Assembly: GCA_045631485.1 (NCBI GenBank)
Contig: JAZQUU010000028.1
Span: 1-64,000, forward strand
Reading direction: 5' to 3'
Origin: SIG452 sp045631485
GTDB lineage: Bacteria; Bacillota; Clostridia; UMGS1840
DNA length: 64,000 bases
In this document: piece by piece, positions 18,719-28,830 of the stretch
Numbering within the stretch: the first letter of the stretch is position 1
How the letters are laid out: each line of letters opens with the position of its first letter
The notes under the pieces: model-generated
Database searches by the model: none
The model's input: the letters and a program-made list of their open reading frames with translations, nothing else
What the model was told of the DNA's origin: nothing
Position numbers and translations under genes: made by a program

Positions 18719-20866
18719 ATGTTTAGTATCATTACCGACAAAAATACACGTTATAATGAAAATGCAGTATACTGCTTCTATAAGGAGGTTACTGTCACTG
18801 CGCTTTGTGAAAGTAGTGTCAGAATTTTTGCGGATGCACGATACAAGATGTATGTTAACGGTGTGTTGGTTGCGGTAGGCCCCTGCAGACAGACCTCTGA
18901 AACCAAGTATTACGATACCGTGAATATCACCAGATACTTGCAAAAGGGAACGAATAAAATTGAAATTAAAGTATTGCAGCTTTCCAATGATTTATACCAT
19001 AGAGGAGAGGGCTTGTTAGTGTCGGTTATCAGTAGCGGACACATGGGGCTTTGTTTGTGGGGAAATGCAGGAGACCAGGAACTTTCCACCGATGATACTT
19101 GGTTGGTAGCAAAAGAACAGGGAATTTCGTTTTTTCATGAAGCAGTATTTGGATTATACAATGTTGCGGCTCTTTATGAAAAAATTGACGGTGCTTGCTA
19201 TCAGAAGTATGAATTTTCTAACGCAGCGGATATTCAGACCGTGTATGATTTAGAAGAAGAACAAACCTACAGTTCTTTGATTGAGTTTCCTGTGGCAGAA
19301 CGAACAATACCGATGATGTATTTTTCAAAGCAAGCGTTCTTACATATCAAAAACAATGTTTATGATGCAGGGAAAGAAACCTGTGGTTATGTGAAATTAC
19401 ATTGCAAAGGAAAAGGTAGTGTAAAAGTTATTTATGCAGAGTGCAAATCCTTTGTAGAAGATGGAAAGCTCATTAAACGAAACCGTGACGACGAAAACGG
19501 TTTGGTTATCGGCAGTTACGATATCATCACCGTAGATGGTGAATGCGAGTTTGAACCCTTCTGGATGAGAACCTTCCGTTATATTGAAATCCAAACAGAA
19601 GGTGATGTGGAGATTTCTGACTTTTCCTATATCGAAACAGGATATCCTATTGAAGTTGCCAAGGATTACGATTTTGGCAACGAAACTGACAATAAACTGT
19701 TTGATATCAGCGTCAACACCTTAAAACGTTGTATGCACGAAACCTATATGGACTGTCCTTACTATGAACAGCTCCAGTATGCAATGGATACTTATTTGCA
19801 GATTATGTATACTTATCAGTTGACCGATGACAAAGCTTTGCCCGAAAAAGCAATCGACGATTTTGCGAAAAGTTATCGTGTGGGTGGATTAACACAAGGT
19901 CGTTATCCCTCCAACAAGATACAGTATATTCCCGGATTTTCCTTGTTCTTTGTTTTGATGTTGTATGAACATTCTGCTCGTTTTGGAGATAAAGCATTTT
20001 TAAGAGAATATATCCATATTGCAGACGGCGTGATTCAGTGGTTTACCAAACGGTTAGACGGTTACTTAGTAAAACGAAGCAATTTGTGGGATTTTATTGA
20101 CTGGTCAGAAGGCTATGAGAAGGGGCAGATCCGTTCCAAAGAACCCATTACCGTGTATAGTTTAATGTTGGCATACACCTTGGACAGAATGTGCGAAATG
20201 CACGGGATGCTGGGCAATCAGATTCCTGAATATTCCATGCTTTCCGATAAAATTAAACGCGCAGTCCGTTCCAAATGTTTTGACGAAGGAATCGGGCTAT
20301 ATGCAGATTCCCCTGAAAAGGCACACTATTCCCAGCATCAGCAAATTTGGGCAGTGCTATGCGGAATGGAAACTGAAGACGGTGCTAAGAAACTGCTGGA
20401 AAAATCTATGAATCTTACCTGCAAGGTAACTTCTGCATATATGTATTTCTTATTCCGTGCCTTAGAAAAAGCGCAGATGTATGCATTTACCGAAGAATAT
20501 ATCGATTCTTTGAGAAGTTTGGTTGCACTTGGTTGTACGACCACTCCTGAATGGGTAGGGGAAGATGTGAGAAGTGAATGTCACGCTTGGAGTGCAGTTG
20601 CAATTTATGAATTTACTGCAAAAGTGTTAGGCGTGACTTATCAGAATGATGCGATTAAAATTGCTCCTTACATTGTGGGAAGAACTTCTGCGAAAGGTAG
20701 TGTTGCCACTCCTGTGGGAATGGTGTACTGTGAATGGTCAGTAACGGATGCTACCCTAAGTGTGAATGTAAGATTACCGCATAATCAAACCGCCATTCTG
20801 ACTATGCCTGACGGCACCATTACAGAGGTTACTGACGGCGTTTATACCTGCGATATTCAGCAGTAA
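18719..20866 (+). CDS. Alpha-L-rhamnosidase-like glycoside hydrolase (GH78 type)
   Basis: I take ATG 18719, with AGGAAAG about 12 bp upstream; an in-frame TTG at 18686 is possible. There is no signal peptide, so it works inside the cell. The N-terminal ~210 residues hold a beta-sandwich with the YVNG...GP sugar-binding-like pattern seen in GH78 enzymes. An (alpha/alpha)6 barrel follows, with MDCPYYEQLQYAMDT, which corresponds to the GH78 DCP-x-R/E acid region, then WDFIDW, and TTTPEWVGED plus SECHAWSA near the C-terminus. A beta-sandwich ends it. It should release terminal L-rhamnose from imported oligosaccharides. The L-rhamnose isomerase gene at 28831 supports this. It is the first gene of a long same-strand run. 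Confidence 0.85.
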   Translation: MFSIITDKNTRYNENAVYCFYKEVTVTALCESSVRIFADARYKMYVNGVLVAVGPCRQTSETKYYDTVNITRYLQKGTNKIEIKVLQLSNDLYHRGEGLLVSVISSGHMGLCLWGNAGDQELSTDDTWLVAKEQGISFFHEAVFGLYNVAALYEKIDGACYQKYEFSNAADIQTVYDLEEEQTYSSLIEFPVAERTIPMMYFSKQAFLHIKNNVYDAGKETCGYVKLHCKGKGSVKVIYAECKSFVEDGKLIKRNRDDENGLVIGSYDIITVDGECEFEPFWMRTFRYIEIQTEGDVEISDFSYIETGYPIEVAKDYDFGNETDNKLFDISVNTLKRCMHETYMDCPYYEQLQYAMDTYLQIMYTYQLTDDKALPEKAIDDFAKSYRVGGLTQGRYPSNKIQYIPGFSLFFVLMLYEHSARFGDKAFLREYIHIADGVIQWFTKRLDGYLVKRSNLWDFIDWSEGYEKGQIRSKEPITVYSLMLAYTLDRMCEMHGMLGNQIPEYSMLSDKIKRAVRSKCFDEGIGLYADSPEKAHYSQHQQIWAVLCGMETEDGAKKLLEKSMNLTCKVTSAYMYFLFRALEKAQMYAFTEEYIDSLRSLVALGCTTTPEWVGEDVRSECHAWSAVAIYEFTAKVLGVTYQNDAIKIAPYIVGRTSAKGSVATPVGMVYCEWSVTDATLSVNVRLPHNQTAILTMPDGTITEVTDGVYTCDIQQ

Positions 20867-20894
20867 TTGATACCAAAGATAAGAGGGGATTTTT

Positions 20895-21935
20895 TTGGAT
20901 ATTTCAATAGTTGATAAAAATTTTACCATCCAGCATCACATTGCCAAAGAGGATATCCGATTCTACTCGGCAGATGAAAAACCATTTCAGATTTACGGAG
21001 TATTTCGTGATGGTGAAAAATATCGTCGTATGCCGGAGGAAGTAGCAAAAAGTGTTAGCGTTGAGGTGCATTTTCTGCACGCCAACACGGCGGGGGGGAG
21101 AATCCGTTTTGTGACGGACAGCACCTATGTTGCTATCAATGCAAAAATGGACAGGCTCGGAAAAATGCCTCATTTTGCATATACCGGTTCTATCGGCTTT
21201 GATTTGTATGCAGACAACCGATACTATAAAACTTTTGTGCCTCCTATGGATATTACCGACGGCTACGAAAGTGTGATGGAATTTCCCACGAAGGAAACCA
21301 GAGAAATTACAATTAATTTCCCCTTATACAGTAATGTAAATGAACTTTATATCGGGTTGCAGGAAGATGCAATCTTAGAAAAGGCATCACCGTATCAAAA
21401 TGAGAAACCCTTTGTATATTATGGTTCTTCTATCACCCAAGGTGGTTGCGCATCCCGTCCCGGTATGAGTTATCAAAGCATTATTTCCAGAAGATTTCAT
21501 TGCGATTTTGTGAACCTTGGATTTTCAGGAAGTGCATTGGCAGAAGACGAAATGATTGATTATGTTAAGAATCTGGAAATGTCTTTATTTGTATATGCTT
21601 ATGACCATAATGCTCCGAATGTTGAACATTTAAAAAATACACACGAAAAGATGTTTCAGGCGGTCCGCAAGACACATCCTGATATACCAATTATCATTTT
21701 GTCAAGACCCAAACACATTTTGTCACAAGAAGAAGAAATGCGACGGGATATGATTGAGAAAACCTATCAGAATGCGAAATTAAATGGTGATAAAAATGTT
21801 TATTTTATCAGCGGAAAAGAACTGACAGCATTTTGCCGTGACGAGGGAACCGTCGATGGTGTTCATCCCACAGATTACGGATTCTCATCCATTGCCAAGG
21901 TGTTGGGAGATGTGATTGAGGGAATCGGTTGCTGA
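20895..21935 (+). CDS. SGNH/GDSL-family hydrolase, probable carbohydrate esterase
   Basis: The likely start is TTG 20895, with AAGAGGGG 6 bp upstream and no better ATG. An N-terminal beta domain (about 1-165) precedes the SGNH fold. Block I is GSSITQG with catalytic Ser179; block V is DGVHPTD near residue 325, giving the Asp-His pair. There is no signal peptide. Related proteins de-esterify (often deacetylate) sugars. In this run of rhamnosidase, GH20-like and GH28-like genes it probably strips acetyl groups from imported pectin-like oligosaccharides. Exact substrate is not shown. Confidence 0.85.
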   Translation: MDISIVDKNFTIQHHIAKEDIRFYSADEKPFQIYGVFRDGEKYRRMPEEVAKSVSVEVHFLHANTAGGRIRFVTDSTYVAINAKMDRLGKMPHFAYTGSIGFDLYADNRYYKTFVPPMDITDGYESVMEFPTKETREITINFPLYSNVNELYIGLQEDAILEKASPYQNEKPFVYYGSSITQGGCASRPGMSYQSIISRRFHCDFVNLGFSGSALAEDEMIDYVKNLEMSLFVYAYDHNAPNVEHLKNTHEKMFQAVRKTHPDIPIIILSRPKHILSQEEEMRRDMIEKTYQNAKLNGDKNVYFISGKELTAFCRDEGTVDGVHPTDYGFSSIAKVLGDVIEGIGC

Positions 21936-21966
21936 TAAGAGCAACCAGATAAAAGGAGAATTTATT

Positions 21967-22866
21967 ATGAAATTGGCAACAACTACCAGTGATTTTTCTG
22001 CATATACCACCAATTCCATAAAAGCAATGGAGTATATAGCTCAAGCGGGATTTCGTTACATTGATTATAACTTTTGTGTGGATTACAATCACAAAACAGG
22101 ATTTTTTGGAACCGATGATAGTCATCTCAACAAAGTAAAAGAAAAGGCAAGTGAATTGGGTGTGTCGTTTGTTCAGGCACACGCTCCTTTTTATAGTTTT
22201 ATTTTTGACGGGGATATTGTGCCGCTAATTGAAGCAACTATTCGATGTGTAAAGGCGTGTGCTGCATTGGAAATTCCTGTGTTAGTGGTTCACACAGGAT
22301 ATCAGAGAAATATCTCAAAAGAAGAGAATTTCCAAAAAAACAAAGTGTTCTTTACACCTATTTTAGAAGCAGGAAAACAGTATGGCGTGAAAATTTTGGC
22401 AGAAAATTTCAATAAAATGGAATTTTCAGATATTTATTGGATAGATAATGCCACCGATTTAAAAGAATTTATTGATTTTATGGATCACCCGAATCTGTTT
22501 GCTGTATGGGATGCGGGACATGCAAATCTGCAAGAGATGTCTCAAAAGGAAGAACTGGAAAAACTGGGAGATAAGGTGTTGGCACTTCATATCCACGATA
22601 ATTTTGGCAATGATGATCAGCACGTTCCTCCGTTTTACGGAACCATGAGTCCCGACTCTTTAATGGAAGGGCTTCTTTCAATCGGTTACCGGGGATATTT
22701 TACATTTGAGGCAGAAAACGTATTTTTTCGGTGGAATCATCGCCGGGTAGGAGAGGCAGAACCTAAACTGCAAATGCCGCCCCTTTCTTTAAGAATTCAA
22801 GCGGAAGCATTTTTATATCAGATTGGAAAAACCATTTTAGAAGCATATGATTGCTTTGAAGAATAG
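21967..22866 (+). CDS. Sugar phosphate isomerase/epimerase family TIM-barrel protein
   Basis: Start set at ATG 21967 behind AAAGGAG; the longer frame from TTG 21916 overlaps the previous gene. The ~299-residue protein is a xylose-isomerase-like (AP endonuclease 2 family) TIM barrel, with VQAHAPF, VVHTGYQ, LAENFN, WDAGHAN and LHIHDN motifs supplying metal-binding His, Glu and Asp. Members of this family isomerise or epimerise sugars or inositols and rarely can be assigned from sequence. Its place between an esterase and a GH20-like gene suggests a role in processing a released sugar. Confidence 0.85.
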   Translation: MKLATTTSDFSAYTTNSIKAMEYIAQAGFRYIDYNFCVDYNHKTGFFGTDDSHLNKVKEKASELGVSFVQAHAPFYSFIFDGDIVPLIEATIRCVKACAALEIPVLVVHTGYQRNISKEENFQKNKVFFTPILEAGKQYGVKILAENFNKMEFSDIYWIDNATDLKEFIDFMDHPNLFAVWDAGHANLQEMSQKEELEKLGDKVLALHIHDNFGNDDQHVPPFYGTMSPDSLMEGLLSIGYRGYFTFEAENVFFRWNHRRVGEAEPKLQMPPLSLRIQAEAFLYQIGKTILEAYDCFEE

Positions 22867-22893
22867 ATTGTTCGTTGCAAAAAGGAGAAAACA

Positions 22894-24606
22894 ATGAAAC
22901 TGATACCATATCCTAAAACAGTTGAAATCAAAGACGGATTTTTACAGTCTAAAACCATTTTTGTAAAAGATATGCCTAAGGATGAACGAATCGTTCACGC
23001 AATGAAACATTTTTCTTTAGCTGAAGATGGCATTACCCTTGAAATTTCAATGGGAGACAGTGTGAGCGAAGCGTACAGTATCACCGTTTTATCTGATAAG
23101 ATTTCTGTGGTATCTCAAGGGGCTGCAGGTGCATTTTATGCATTACAGACCTTGCGTCAGTTGTTTACGGAAGAAATGGTTCCCTGTTGCTATATTGAGG
23201 ATGAACCTGATTTTATGCATCGTGGTTTTTATCATGACGTAACAAGAGGAAAAGTGCCTACTGTAGCAACCATAAAACGCCTGATTGACGATATGGCATA
23301 TTATAAACTGAATTCCTTGCAGTTATATGTGGAGCATACCTTTGAATTTCAAGAGTTTGCTGACAGCATCGAAAAAACAGGTTATCTTTCTGCGCAGGAA
23401 ATTCAGGAGCTTGACCATTACTGCCGGCTGAATTTTATTGATTTTATTCCTTCTATTGCTACCTTCGGACATTTATATGAACTATTGGAAAAAGACAAAT
23501 ACCGTCATCTGCAGGAAATTGATGATTTCAAAAGTAGTGAATTTTTCTGGGAAAACAGAATGCTGCATCATACCATTGATCCTACCTGCGAAGAAAGCTT
23601 TGAAATTGTAAAAAGCTTGATTGACCAGTATATTGTTAATTTCTCATCGGATACCTTTAACATCTGTTGTGATGAAACCTTCGATTTGAAGAAAGGAAAA
23701 CATAAAGATGAAGATACCGGCAGACTGTATCTTGATTTTGTAACCAAAATTATCAAGTATCTGCAGGGCAAGGGAAAAACTGTAATGATGTGGGCAGACA
23801 TTCTGCTCAACCATCCTGAACAGATTGAAAATATCCCGGAAGATGTGCAACTGTTAAACTGGGATTATTGGGGAAATCCCAACGAAGAAACTTTCCGCAC
23901 CATTCAGAATTCCAACCGTACACAAATTGTATGTCCGGGGACAAGCACCTGGAGCAGGCTGTGTGAAGATTATGAGTTGGAAATTATCAATATTACCAAA
24001 ATGGTGGACTACGGTTACCAATACGGTGCAAAAGGTGTTTTAAACACCAACTGGGGCGATTGGGGGAATCCGTGTAGTTTAGAACTGGGGATGTTTGGTA
24101 TGGTGTTTGGTGCAGCGAAATCCTGGAATGTGAAAACTGCGGTGGATGATGATTACCGTAAGAGCGTGGATTGGTTGCTGTATGAACAGGAAAATGGTTG
24201 TCAGTTTGTGAAGCGCTTATCTGATTTGGTATCCAAAATCAACTGGAATGAACTTGCAAAATGCTACGGCAATATTTTAAATAACAACACAGCATATGAA
24301 ATCGCATATCCCAAGGAAGAAGATGTGGTATATACCATCGGGGAAAGTGCGAAATTGATTGAAGATATTTTATCTTGTAAATGGCAGAAACCAGAGTACC
24401 ACGACGAATTGGTTTTGGCAACTGAAGGCGTTGCTTTGATGGCAGAACTGTTTGGTTTGCTGGCGGGTTACAAACTTAAACGAAAGACTGACACCAAAGA
24501 ATGGTTAAAGAAGTATCGTGAAAAATGGTTTCAAAAAAATAAAGCGAGTGAATATCACGAAATTGAAAAGATGTTTATCACAATTGATAACGGATTGACT
24601 AATTAG
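22894..24606 (+). CDS. GH20-like beta-N-acetylhexosaminidase
   Basis: A ribosome site AAAGGAGAAA precedes the ATG. Residues ~1-100 match the small GH20b domain (GAAGAFYALQTLRQLF, then CYIEDEPDFMHRGFYHD). The TIM barrel follows, with the adjacent Asp-Glu catalytic pair at D260-E261 in NICCDETFD; in GH20 the Glu is the acid and the Asp orients the substrate N-acetyl group. No signal peptide is present, so it is intracellular. At 570 residues it has an extra ~150-residue helical C-terminus. It should remove terminal GlcNAc or GalNAc, or a related hexosaminide, from imported glycans. Its presence beside rhamnosidases means the substrate may be more complex than pectin, or the family specificity has drifted. 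Confidence 0.85.
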   Translation: MKLIPYPKTVEIKDGFLQSKTIFVKDMPKDERIVHAMKHFSLAEDGITLEISMGDSVSEAYSITVLSDKISVVSQGAAGAFYALQTLRQLFTEEMVPCCYIEDEPDFMHRGFYHDVTRGKVPTVATIKRLIDDMAYYKLNSLQLYVEHTFEFQEFADSIEKTGYLSAQEIQELDHYCRLNFIDFIPSIATFGHLYELLEKDKYRHLQEIDDFKSSEFFWENRMLHHTIDPTCEESFEIVKSLIDQYIVNFSSDTFNICCDETFDLKKGKHKDEDTGRLYLDFVTKIIKYLQGKGKTVMMWADILLNHPEQIENIPEDVQLLNWDYWGNPNEETFRTIQNSNRTQIVCPGTSTWSRLCEDYELEIINITKMVDYGYQYGAKGVLNTNWGDWGNPCSLELGMFGMVFGAAKSWNVKTAVDDDYRKSVDWLLYEQENGCQFVKRLSDLVSKINWNELAKCYGNILNNNTAYEIAYPKEEDVVYTIGESAKLIEDILSCKWQKPEYHDELVLATEGVALMAELFGLLAGYKLKRKTDTKEWLKKYREKWFQKNKASEYHEIEKMFITIDNGLTN

Positions 24607-24639
24607 TGATAAAATTGGCGATTCCAATGGGGAATGATT

Positions 24640-27363
24640 ATGGATTTTAAGGTGATTGATAAAAAATACAGACCGATTCCATTCTGGAGTTGGAATGAAA
24701 AATTAGATGTGAAAGAAACTGCAGAACAAGTGCACAAAATGAACGATGTGGGTATCGGTGGTTTCTTTATGCATGCCCGTGGTGGACTTCAGAGTGAATA
24801 TATGGGAGAGGAATGGTTTGATAACGTTTCTTCTGCAGTAGAAGCTGCTGAAGAAAATGGTATGGGTGCCTGGGCATATGATGAAAATGGTTGGCCGAGT
24901 GGTTTTGGCAACGGTTATGTAAATCAAAAAGGGGTAGCATATCAGCAGAAATATTTAAGAATTTCAAAAATCAAACCTCAGAACAACTGCATTGCAAAAT
25001 GCGGAGCACATTGGTTTTATTATGATGTGAATCCTTTTTATGTGGACGTACTGGATAAAAAGGTGGTTGCTGAATTTATTGATTATGCATACCGTCCGTA
25101 TTATGAAAAATACGGTAATCGTATTGAAGGATTCTTCACAGACGAACCTCAGATTTCCAGAAGCGGAATTCCCTGGAGTTTTGTATATGAAGAAGAATAT
25201 CAGAAGCGGTATCAGGAAAATATCCACGAACATTTGGAAGAACTTTTTTTATCGGTTGGTGATTATAAAAACACCCGTGTAAAATTCTGGAAAATGGTGA
25301 CAGACCTTTTTTCAGAAAACTTTGTAAAACAAGTATATGACCAATGTAATGAATGGGGACTAAAAATTACAGGTCACTTGGTATTGGAAGAGAATCTTTT
25401 GATTCAGCTGACTGCCAATGGCGCTTGTATGCCTCATTATGAATATATGCACATTCCCGGTATGGATTGGTTAGGCAGGGATATTTACGATTGTCTGACT
25501 CCTATGCAAGTTTCTTCAGTTTGCGACCAGTTGGGAATCAAACAGATTCTTTCTGAAACCTTTGCATTAAGTGGGCATAACATCAGCTTTCAGGAATTGA
25601 AAGGAATCTACGAATGGCAGATGGTGCATGGCATCAACCTTTTATGCCAGCATCTGCAGGGATATTCCATCCGTGGAATCAGAAAAAGAGACTATCCTCC
25701 AGCGATGTATTGTCAGCAACCTTGGTGGAGTGAATACAGATCTTTTATGGATGCAATGTCCAGGATCGGAATGGTGTTGACGGAAAGTAAAAAAACAGCT
25801 GATATTCTTGTGATTCATCCGCAGACAACCGCGTGGTCACTTTATGATGGAAAACCCACAGAAGATACTAAATATGAAGAAATTGAGCAGGTGAATCAAA
25901 AACTCTTAACCATCATGAAAGAGTTGGAGAAAAAACACGTTTTATATCATTTGGGTGATGAAACGATTATGGAGCGTCACGCAAAAGTGGAAAACGGAAA
26001 ATTAGTTATCGGCGAACAGCAATATGCTTATGTGATTGATTCCGCTTGTGACATTTTGTTGCCCGATACCCAAGAACTATTGAAACAGTTTGTTAAGCAG
26101 GGTGGCAAGATTGTTACTGTAGACCAATTGGACTGTAATCCTGTTTGCGACAATTCTGAAATTACTTATGTAAAACGAAACAATGAAAAATTCACGGTTC
26201 ACTATTTTGTAAACACTTCCGGTGATAGAAAAACGGCAAATATCAATGTGAGCGGGAAAAAACTGGATATTTATACCGGAGATCTTATCTTATTCTCCAA
26301 ACACTATGAGTTTGAACCTTGGGGAAGCTTGTTGGTGATCGAAGATGAGGAACCTTATGAGAAAACAAAGCAGGAAACCGTTATTACCTTAGAGGGTGAT
26401 TTTTCAATTGTTAAGCCCGTGCAAAATGCAATCACTCTGGATTATTGTGATTACTATTTTGATGGTGTTTTGAAGGAGAAAAACGGCTATGTTTTAAACA
26501 TTTGCGAGCGTGCCAACACTTTGGAAAGACCGGTGCAAATTCATCAGGATTATTTTGTTGACATCCAATATATTCCTGAAGAATTGTTTTTAGTGTGTGA
26601 AACACCGGAGCAGTTTGATATTCGTGTGAACGGACAGTTGATTCTCCCCGCAGTCAGCGGATATTATTTAGACAAAAGTTTCAAAAAAATAGAGATATCA
26701 AAACACCTTCAATTAGGTAAAAATACCATTTCCTTTGATTGCAATTTCCGTCAGAACGAGGAGTTTTATCAAAACAGACGACGAGCGTTTGAGTTTGAAA
26801 CTGAAAAAAATAAGTTGGTTTATGATATGGAAATCGAATCCATCTATCTTTTTGGGAATTTCTCTGTCAGAACAGACGGAGAATGGGAAAATCTGGATAA
26901 AAATGCTGTACGATACAGAGGAGCGTTTTCCATTGATGCTCCCAAAGAACAGGTGAATATCAAAAACATCGAACAGCAAGGTTATCCCTTTTTCTCAGGA
27001 GAAATGTGCCTTTCGGGTGAAATTCTGATTGACGGAGAAAATCCTGTTTTAGAGATTGACTGGAAAGGTATCAATGCCGTGAAGGTGAAAATCGGAGAGA
27101 AAGAAAAGGTTATGCTCACAGATAATCGGTTATCTCTTTTGGATTTTGGTGTATCGGGAAAAACAAAAATTGAGCTTACTCTTGTAAATAATTTAAGAAA
27201 TATCTTGGGTCCTCATCACTTAGCGATTGGAGAAAGTTATTTCGTGTGTCCGTCTTCGTTTTTTAAAGAAGAGTGTATCTGGGCACCGAATCCCGAAGAA
27301 TGGGATGATGGTTATTGCTTTGTGGAAACTGGTATTTCATCTTTTAAAAGGAGCAAACTATGA
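24640..27363 (+). CDS. Putative glycoside hydrolase (GH106-like)
   Basis: ATG 24640 has GGGGA 6 bp upstream; ATG 24634 is inside that site. The N-terminus reads PIPFWSWNEKL, GIGGFFMHARGGL, W-YDENGWPSGFGNG and FFTDEPQ, the signature of a TIM-barrel family related to GH106 alpha-L-rhamnosidases and often annotated only as glycosyl hydrolase. Middle residues form a Rossmann-like segment, and the last ~350 residues look like beta-sandwich domains. There is no signal peptide. The stop overlaps the next start (ATGA), so the two enzymes are translationally coupled. A role in cutting rhamnosyl linkages fits the locus but the family call is by motif only. Confidence 0.75.
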   Translation: MDFKVIDKKYRPIPFWSWNEKLDVKETAEQVHKMNDVGIGGFFMHARGGLQSEYMGEEWFDNVSSAVEAAEENGMGAWAYDENGWPSGFGNGYVNQKGVAYQQKYLRISKIKPQNNCIAKCGAHWFYYDVNPFYVDVLDKKVVAEFIDYAYRPYYEKYGNRIEGFFTDEPQISRSGIPWSFVYEEEYQKRYQENIHEHLEELFLSVGDYKNTRVKFWKMVTDLFSENFVKQVYDQCNEWGLKITGHLVLEENLLIQLTANGACMPHYEYMHIPGMDWLGRDIYDCLTPMQVSSVCDQLGIKQILSETFALSGHNISFQELKGIYEWQMVHGINLLCQHLQGYSIRGIRKRDYPPAMYCQQPWWSEYRSFMDAMSRIGMVLTESKKTADILVIHPQTTAWSLYDGKPTEDTKYEEIEQVNQKLLTIMKELEKKHVLYHLGDETIMERHAKVENGKLVIGEQQYAYVIDSACDILLPDTQELLKQFVKQGGKIVTVDQLDCNPVCDNSEITYVKRNNEKFTVHYFVNTSGDRKTANINVSGKKLDIYTGDLILFSKHYEFEPWGSLLVIEDEEPYEKTKQETVITLEGDFSIVKPVQNAITLDYCDYYFDGVLKEKNGYVLNICERANTLERPVQIHQDYFVDIQYIPEELFLVCETPEQFDIRVNGQLILPAVSGYYLDKSFKKIEISKHLQLGKNTISFDCNFRQNEEFYQNRRRAFEFETEKNKLVYDMEIESIYLFGNFSVRTDGEWENLDKNAVRYRGAFSIDAPKEQVNIKNIEQQGYPFFSGEMCLSGEILIDGENPVLEIDWKGINAVKVKIGEKEKVMLTDNRLSLLDFGVSGKTKIELTLVNNLRNILGPHHLAIGESYFVCPSSFFKEECIWAPNPEEWDDGYCFVETGISSFKRSKL

Positions 27364-28808
27364 AAATTTATAAATTCCCTAACGAATACGAAAAAAAATC
27401 AACTCAATATCAGGTTTGTTGCGACGACCAACCTATTGATGTTTATTCTTGTGATGTTTCAGCTGTTCCTTTTAATCAGGTCTGGCCGGGATATCAGCGT
27501 CCGAAAAATCAAACAGAGGAATCCGCTTATGTGATGTTTTCTTCCAACGATTCTGTTTCTTTGGAGATAGAACCGAAGGGAAGTTTTAACAAGGTAACCG
27601 TTCGTCCGCTGTCAAAAAATATTCAGACGGATATCATCGGTGGGAAAGTGAAGGTCTCTTTTCCGGGATGCGGTCAGTATACTGTGGAATTTGATGACTC
27701 TCATCACACGCTTCATGTGTTTATCAACCTTGAAAAAGAATTGTTGGCGAATGCACAGGATGAAGATGTTTTGTATTTTGCACCCGGTGTACACTATCTG
27801 AAAGAGAGACTCTCTTTGCAGGATGGTCAAACTGTTTTGATAGACGAAGGTGCTGTGTTATATGGTGCGATCGAAGCAATTGATAAAAAGGATATTAAAA
27901 TTATCGGATATGGTATCATCGATAACAGTTATATGGAACGAGGAGACGAAATCAACGGATGTGCTGCTTTGGCACCGGATACCGATATCGATTTAGGGAA
28001 CCCCATATTTTTAAATCGCTGTCAGAATGTTCTGATTGAGGGTGTCACCATCGTTAATTCATCAGGTTGGAGCATTTTTCTTGATGGTTGTTCTAATGTG
28101 ACGGTGGATAACATCAAACTGATTGGAATGTGGCGCTACAATGCAGACGGATGCGATTTTTGTAATTGTACTAATTCACGGATCCAAAACAGTTTCTTGC
28201 GCAACTTCGACGATTGCATTGTGGTAAAGGGATTTAAGCTGAATAATCATTTGCCCGTAGAAAATATTCTGGCGCAAAATTGCGTGCTGTGGTGTGATTG
28301 GGGCAGAAATCTGGAAGTTGGAGCAGAAACCAGTGCACCGTATATGAAAAATATTGTGTTCAGAGATTGCGATATTATCCACGGATGCCATGTGATGATG
28401 GATATCCAGCATGGGGATAAGGCAGCAGTTAGCGATGTTCATTTTGAAGATATTCGAATCGAATATCAGAGTGAAGCAGATTGTCCGATGCTTCAGGAAA
28501 ATTGCGAGATGGTTTATCACAATGCAGACAGTTCTCATATGCCCATTTTGTTTGAGGTTATTGCCGGTTCAACCATGTGGTCAATTGACGAACAGTCCGG
28601 AATGTTAAAGGACGTGTATTTTAAAAACATTACCGTAACAACAGAAGACGGACGTCTTCCCATCAATCCTAAAGTTTTTATTCGCGATGGCGAAAATAAA
28701 ATTGATGGTGTTTTTATCGAAAATATTATCGTGAACGGCGAGAAACAAGATGCAACAAGCTTGAAACTGACTGTTGATGCAGCAGTTAAAAATGTTGCTT
28801 GGAAATAA
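27360..28808 (+). CDS. GH28-like polygalacturonase-family beta-helix enzyme
   Basis: After a ~125-residue N-terminal beta domain, a right-handed beta-helix is visible through short repeats such as CQNVLIEGVTIVNSSGW and CSNVTVDNIKLIG. The GH28 catalytic region is recognisable: N261-A-D263 and the FDD pair at D284-D285. No signal peptide is present. GH28 enzymes hydrolyse galacturonan or rhamnogalacturonan by inversion. An intracellular form would act on imported short oligosaccharides, for example releasing galacturonate from a rhamnogalacturonan fragment. It overlaps the upstream GH106-like gene by 4 bp and precedes L-rhamnose isomerase by about 20 bp. Confidence 0.82.
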   Translation: MKIYKFPNEYEKKSTQYQVCCDDQPIDVYSCDVSAVPFNQVWPGYQRPKNQTEESAYVMFSSNDSVSLEIEPKGSFNKVTVRPLSKNIQTDIIGGKVKVSFPGCGQYTVEFDDSHHTLHVFINLEKELLANAQDEDVLYFAPGVHYLKERLSLQDGQTVLIDEGAVLYGAIEAIDKKDIKIIGYGIIDNSYMERGDEINGCAALAPDTDIDLGNPIFLNRCQNVLIEGVTIVNSSGWSIFLDGCSNVTVDNIKLIGMWRYNADGCDFCNCTNSRIQNSFLRNFDDCIVVKGFKLNNHLPVENILAQNCVLWCDWGRNLEVGAETSAPYMKNIVFRDCDIIHGCHVMMDIQHGDKAAVSDVHFEDIRIEYQSEADCPMLQENCEMVYHNADSSHMPILFEVIAGSTMWSIDEQSGMLKDVYFKNITVTTEDGRLPINPKVFIRDGENKIDGVFIENIIVNGEKQDATSLKLTVDAAVKNVAWK

Positions 28809-28830
28809 GGAATATATCAGGGAGAAAATG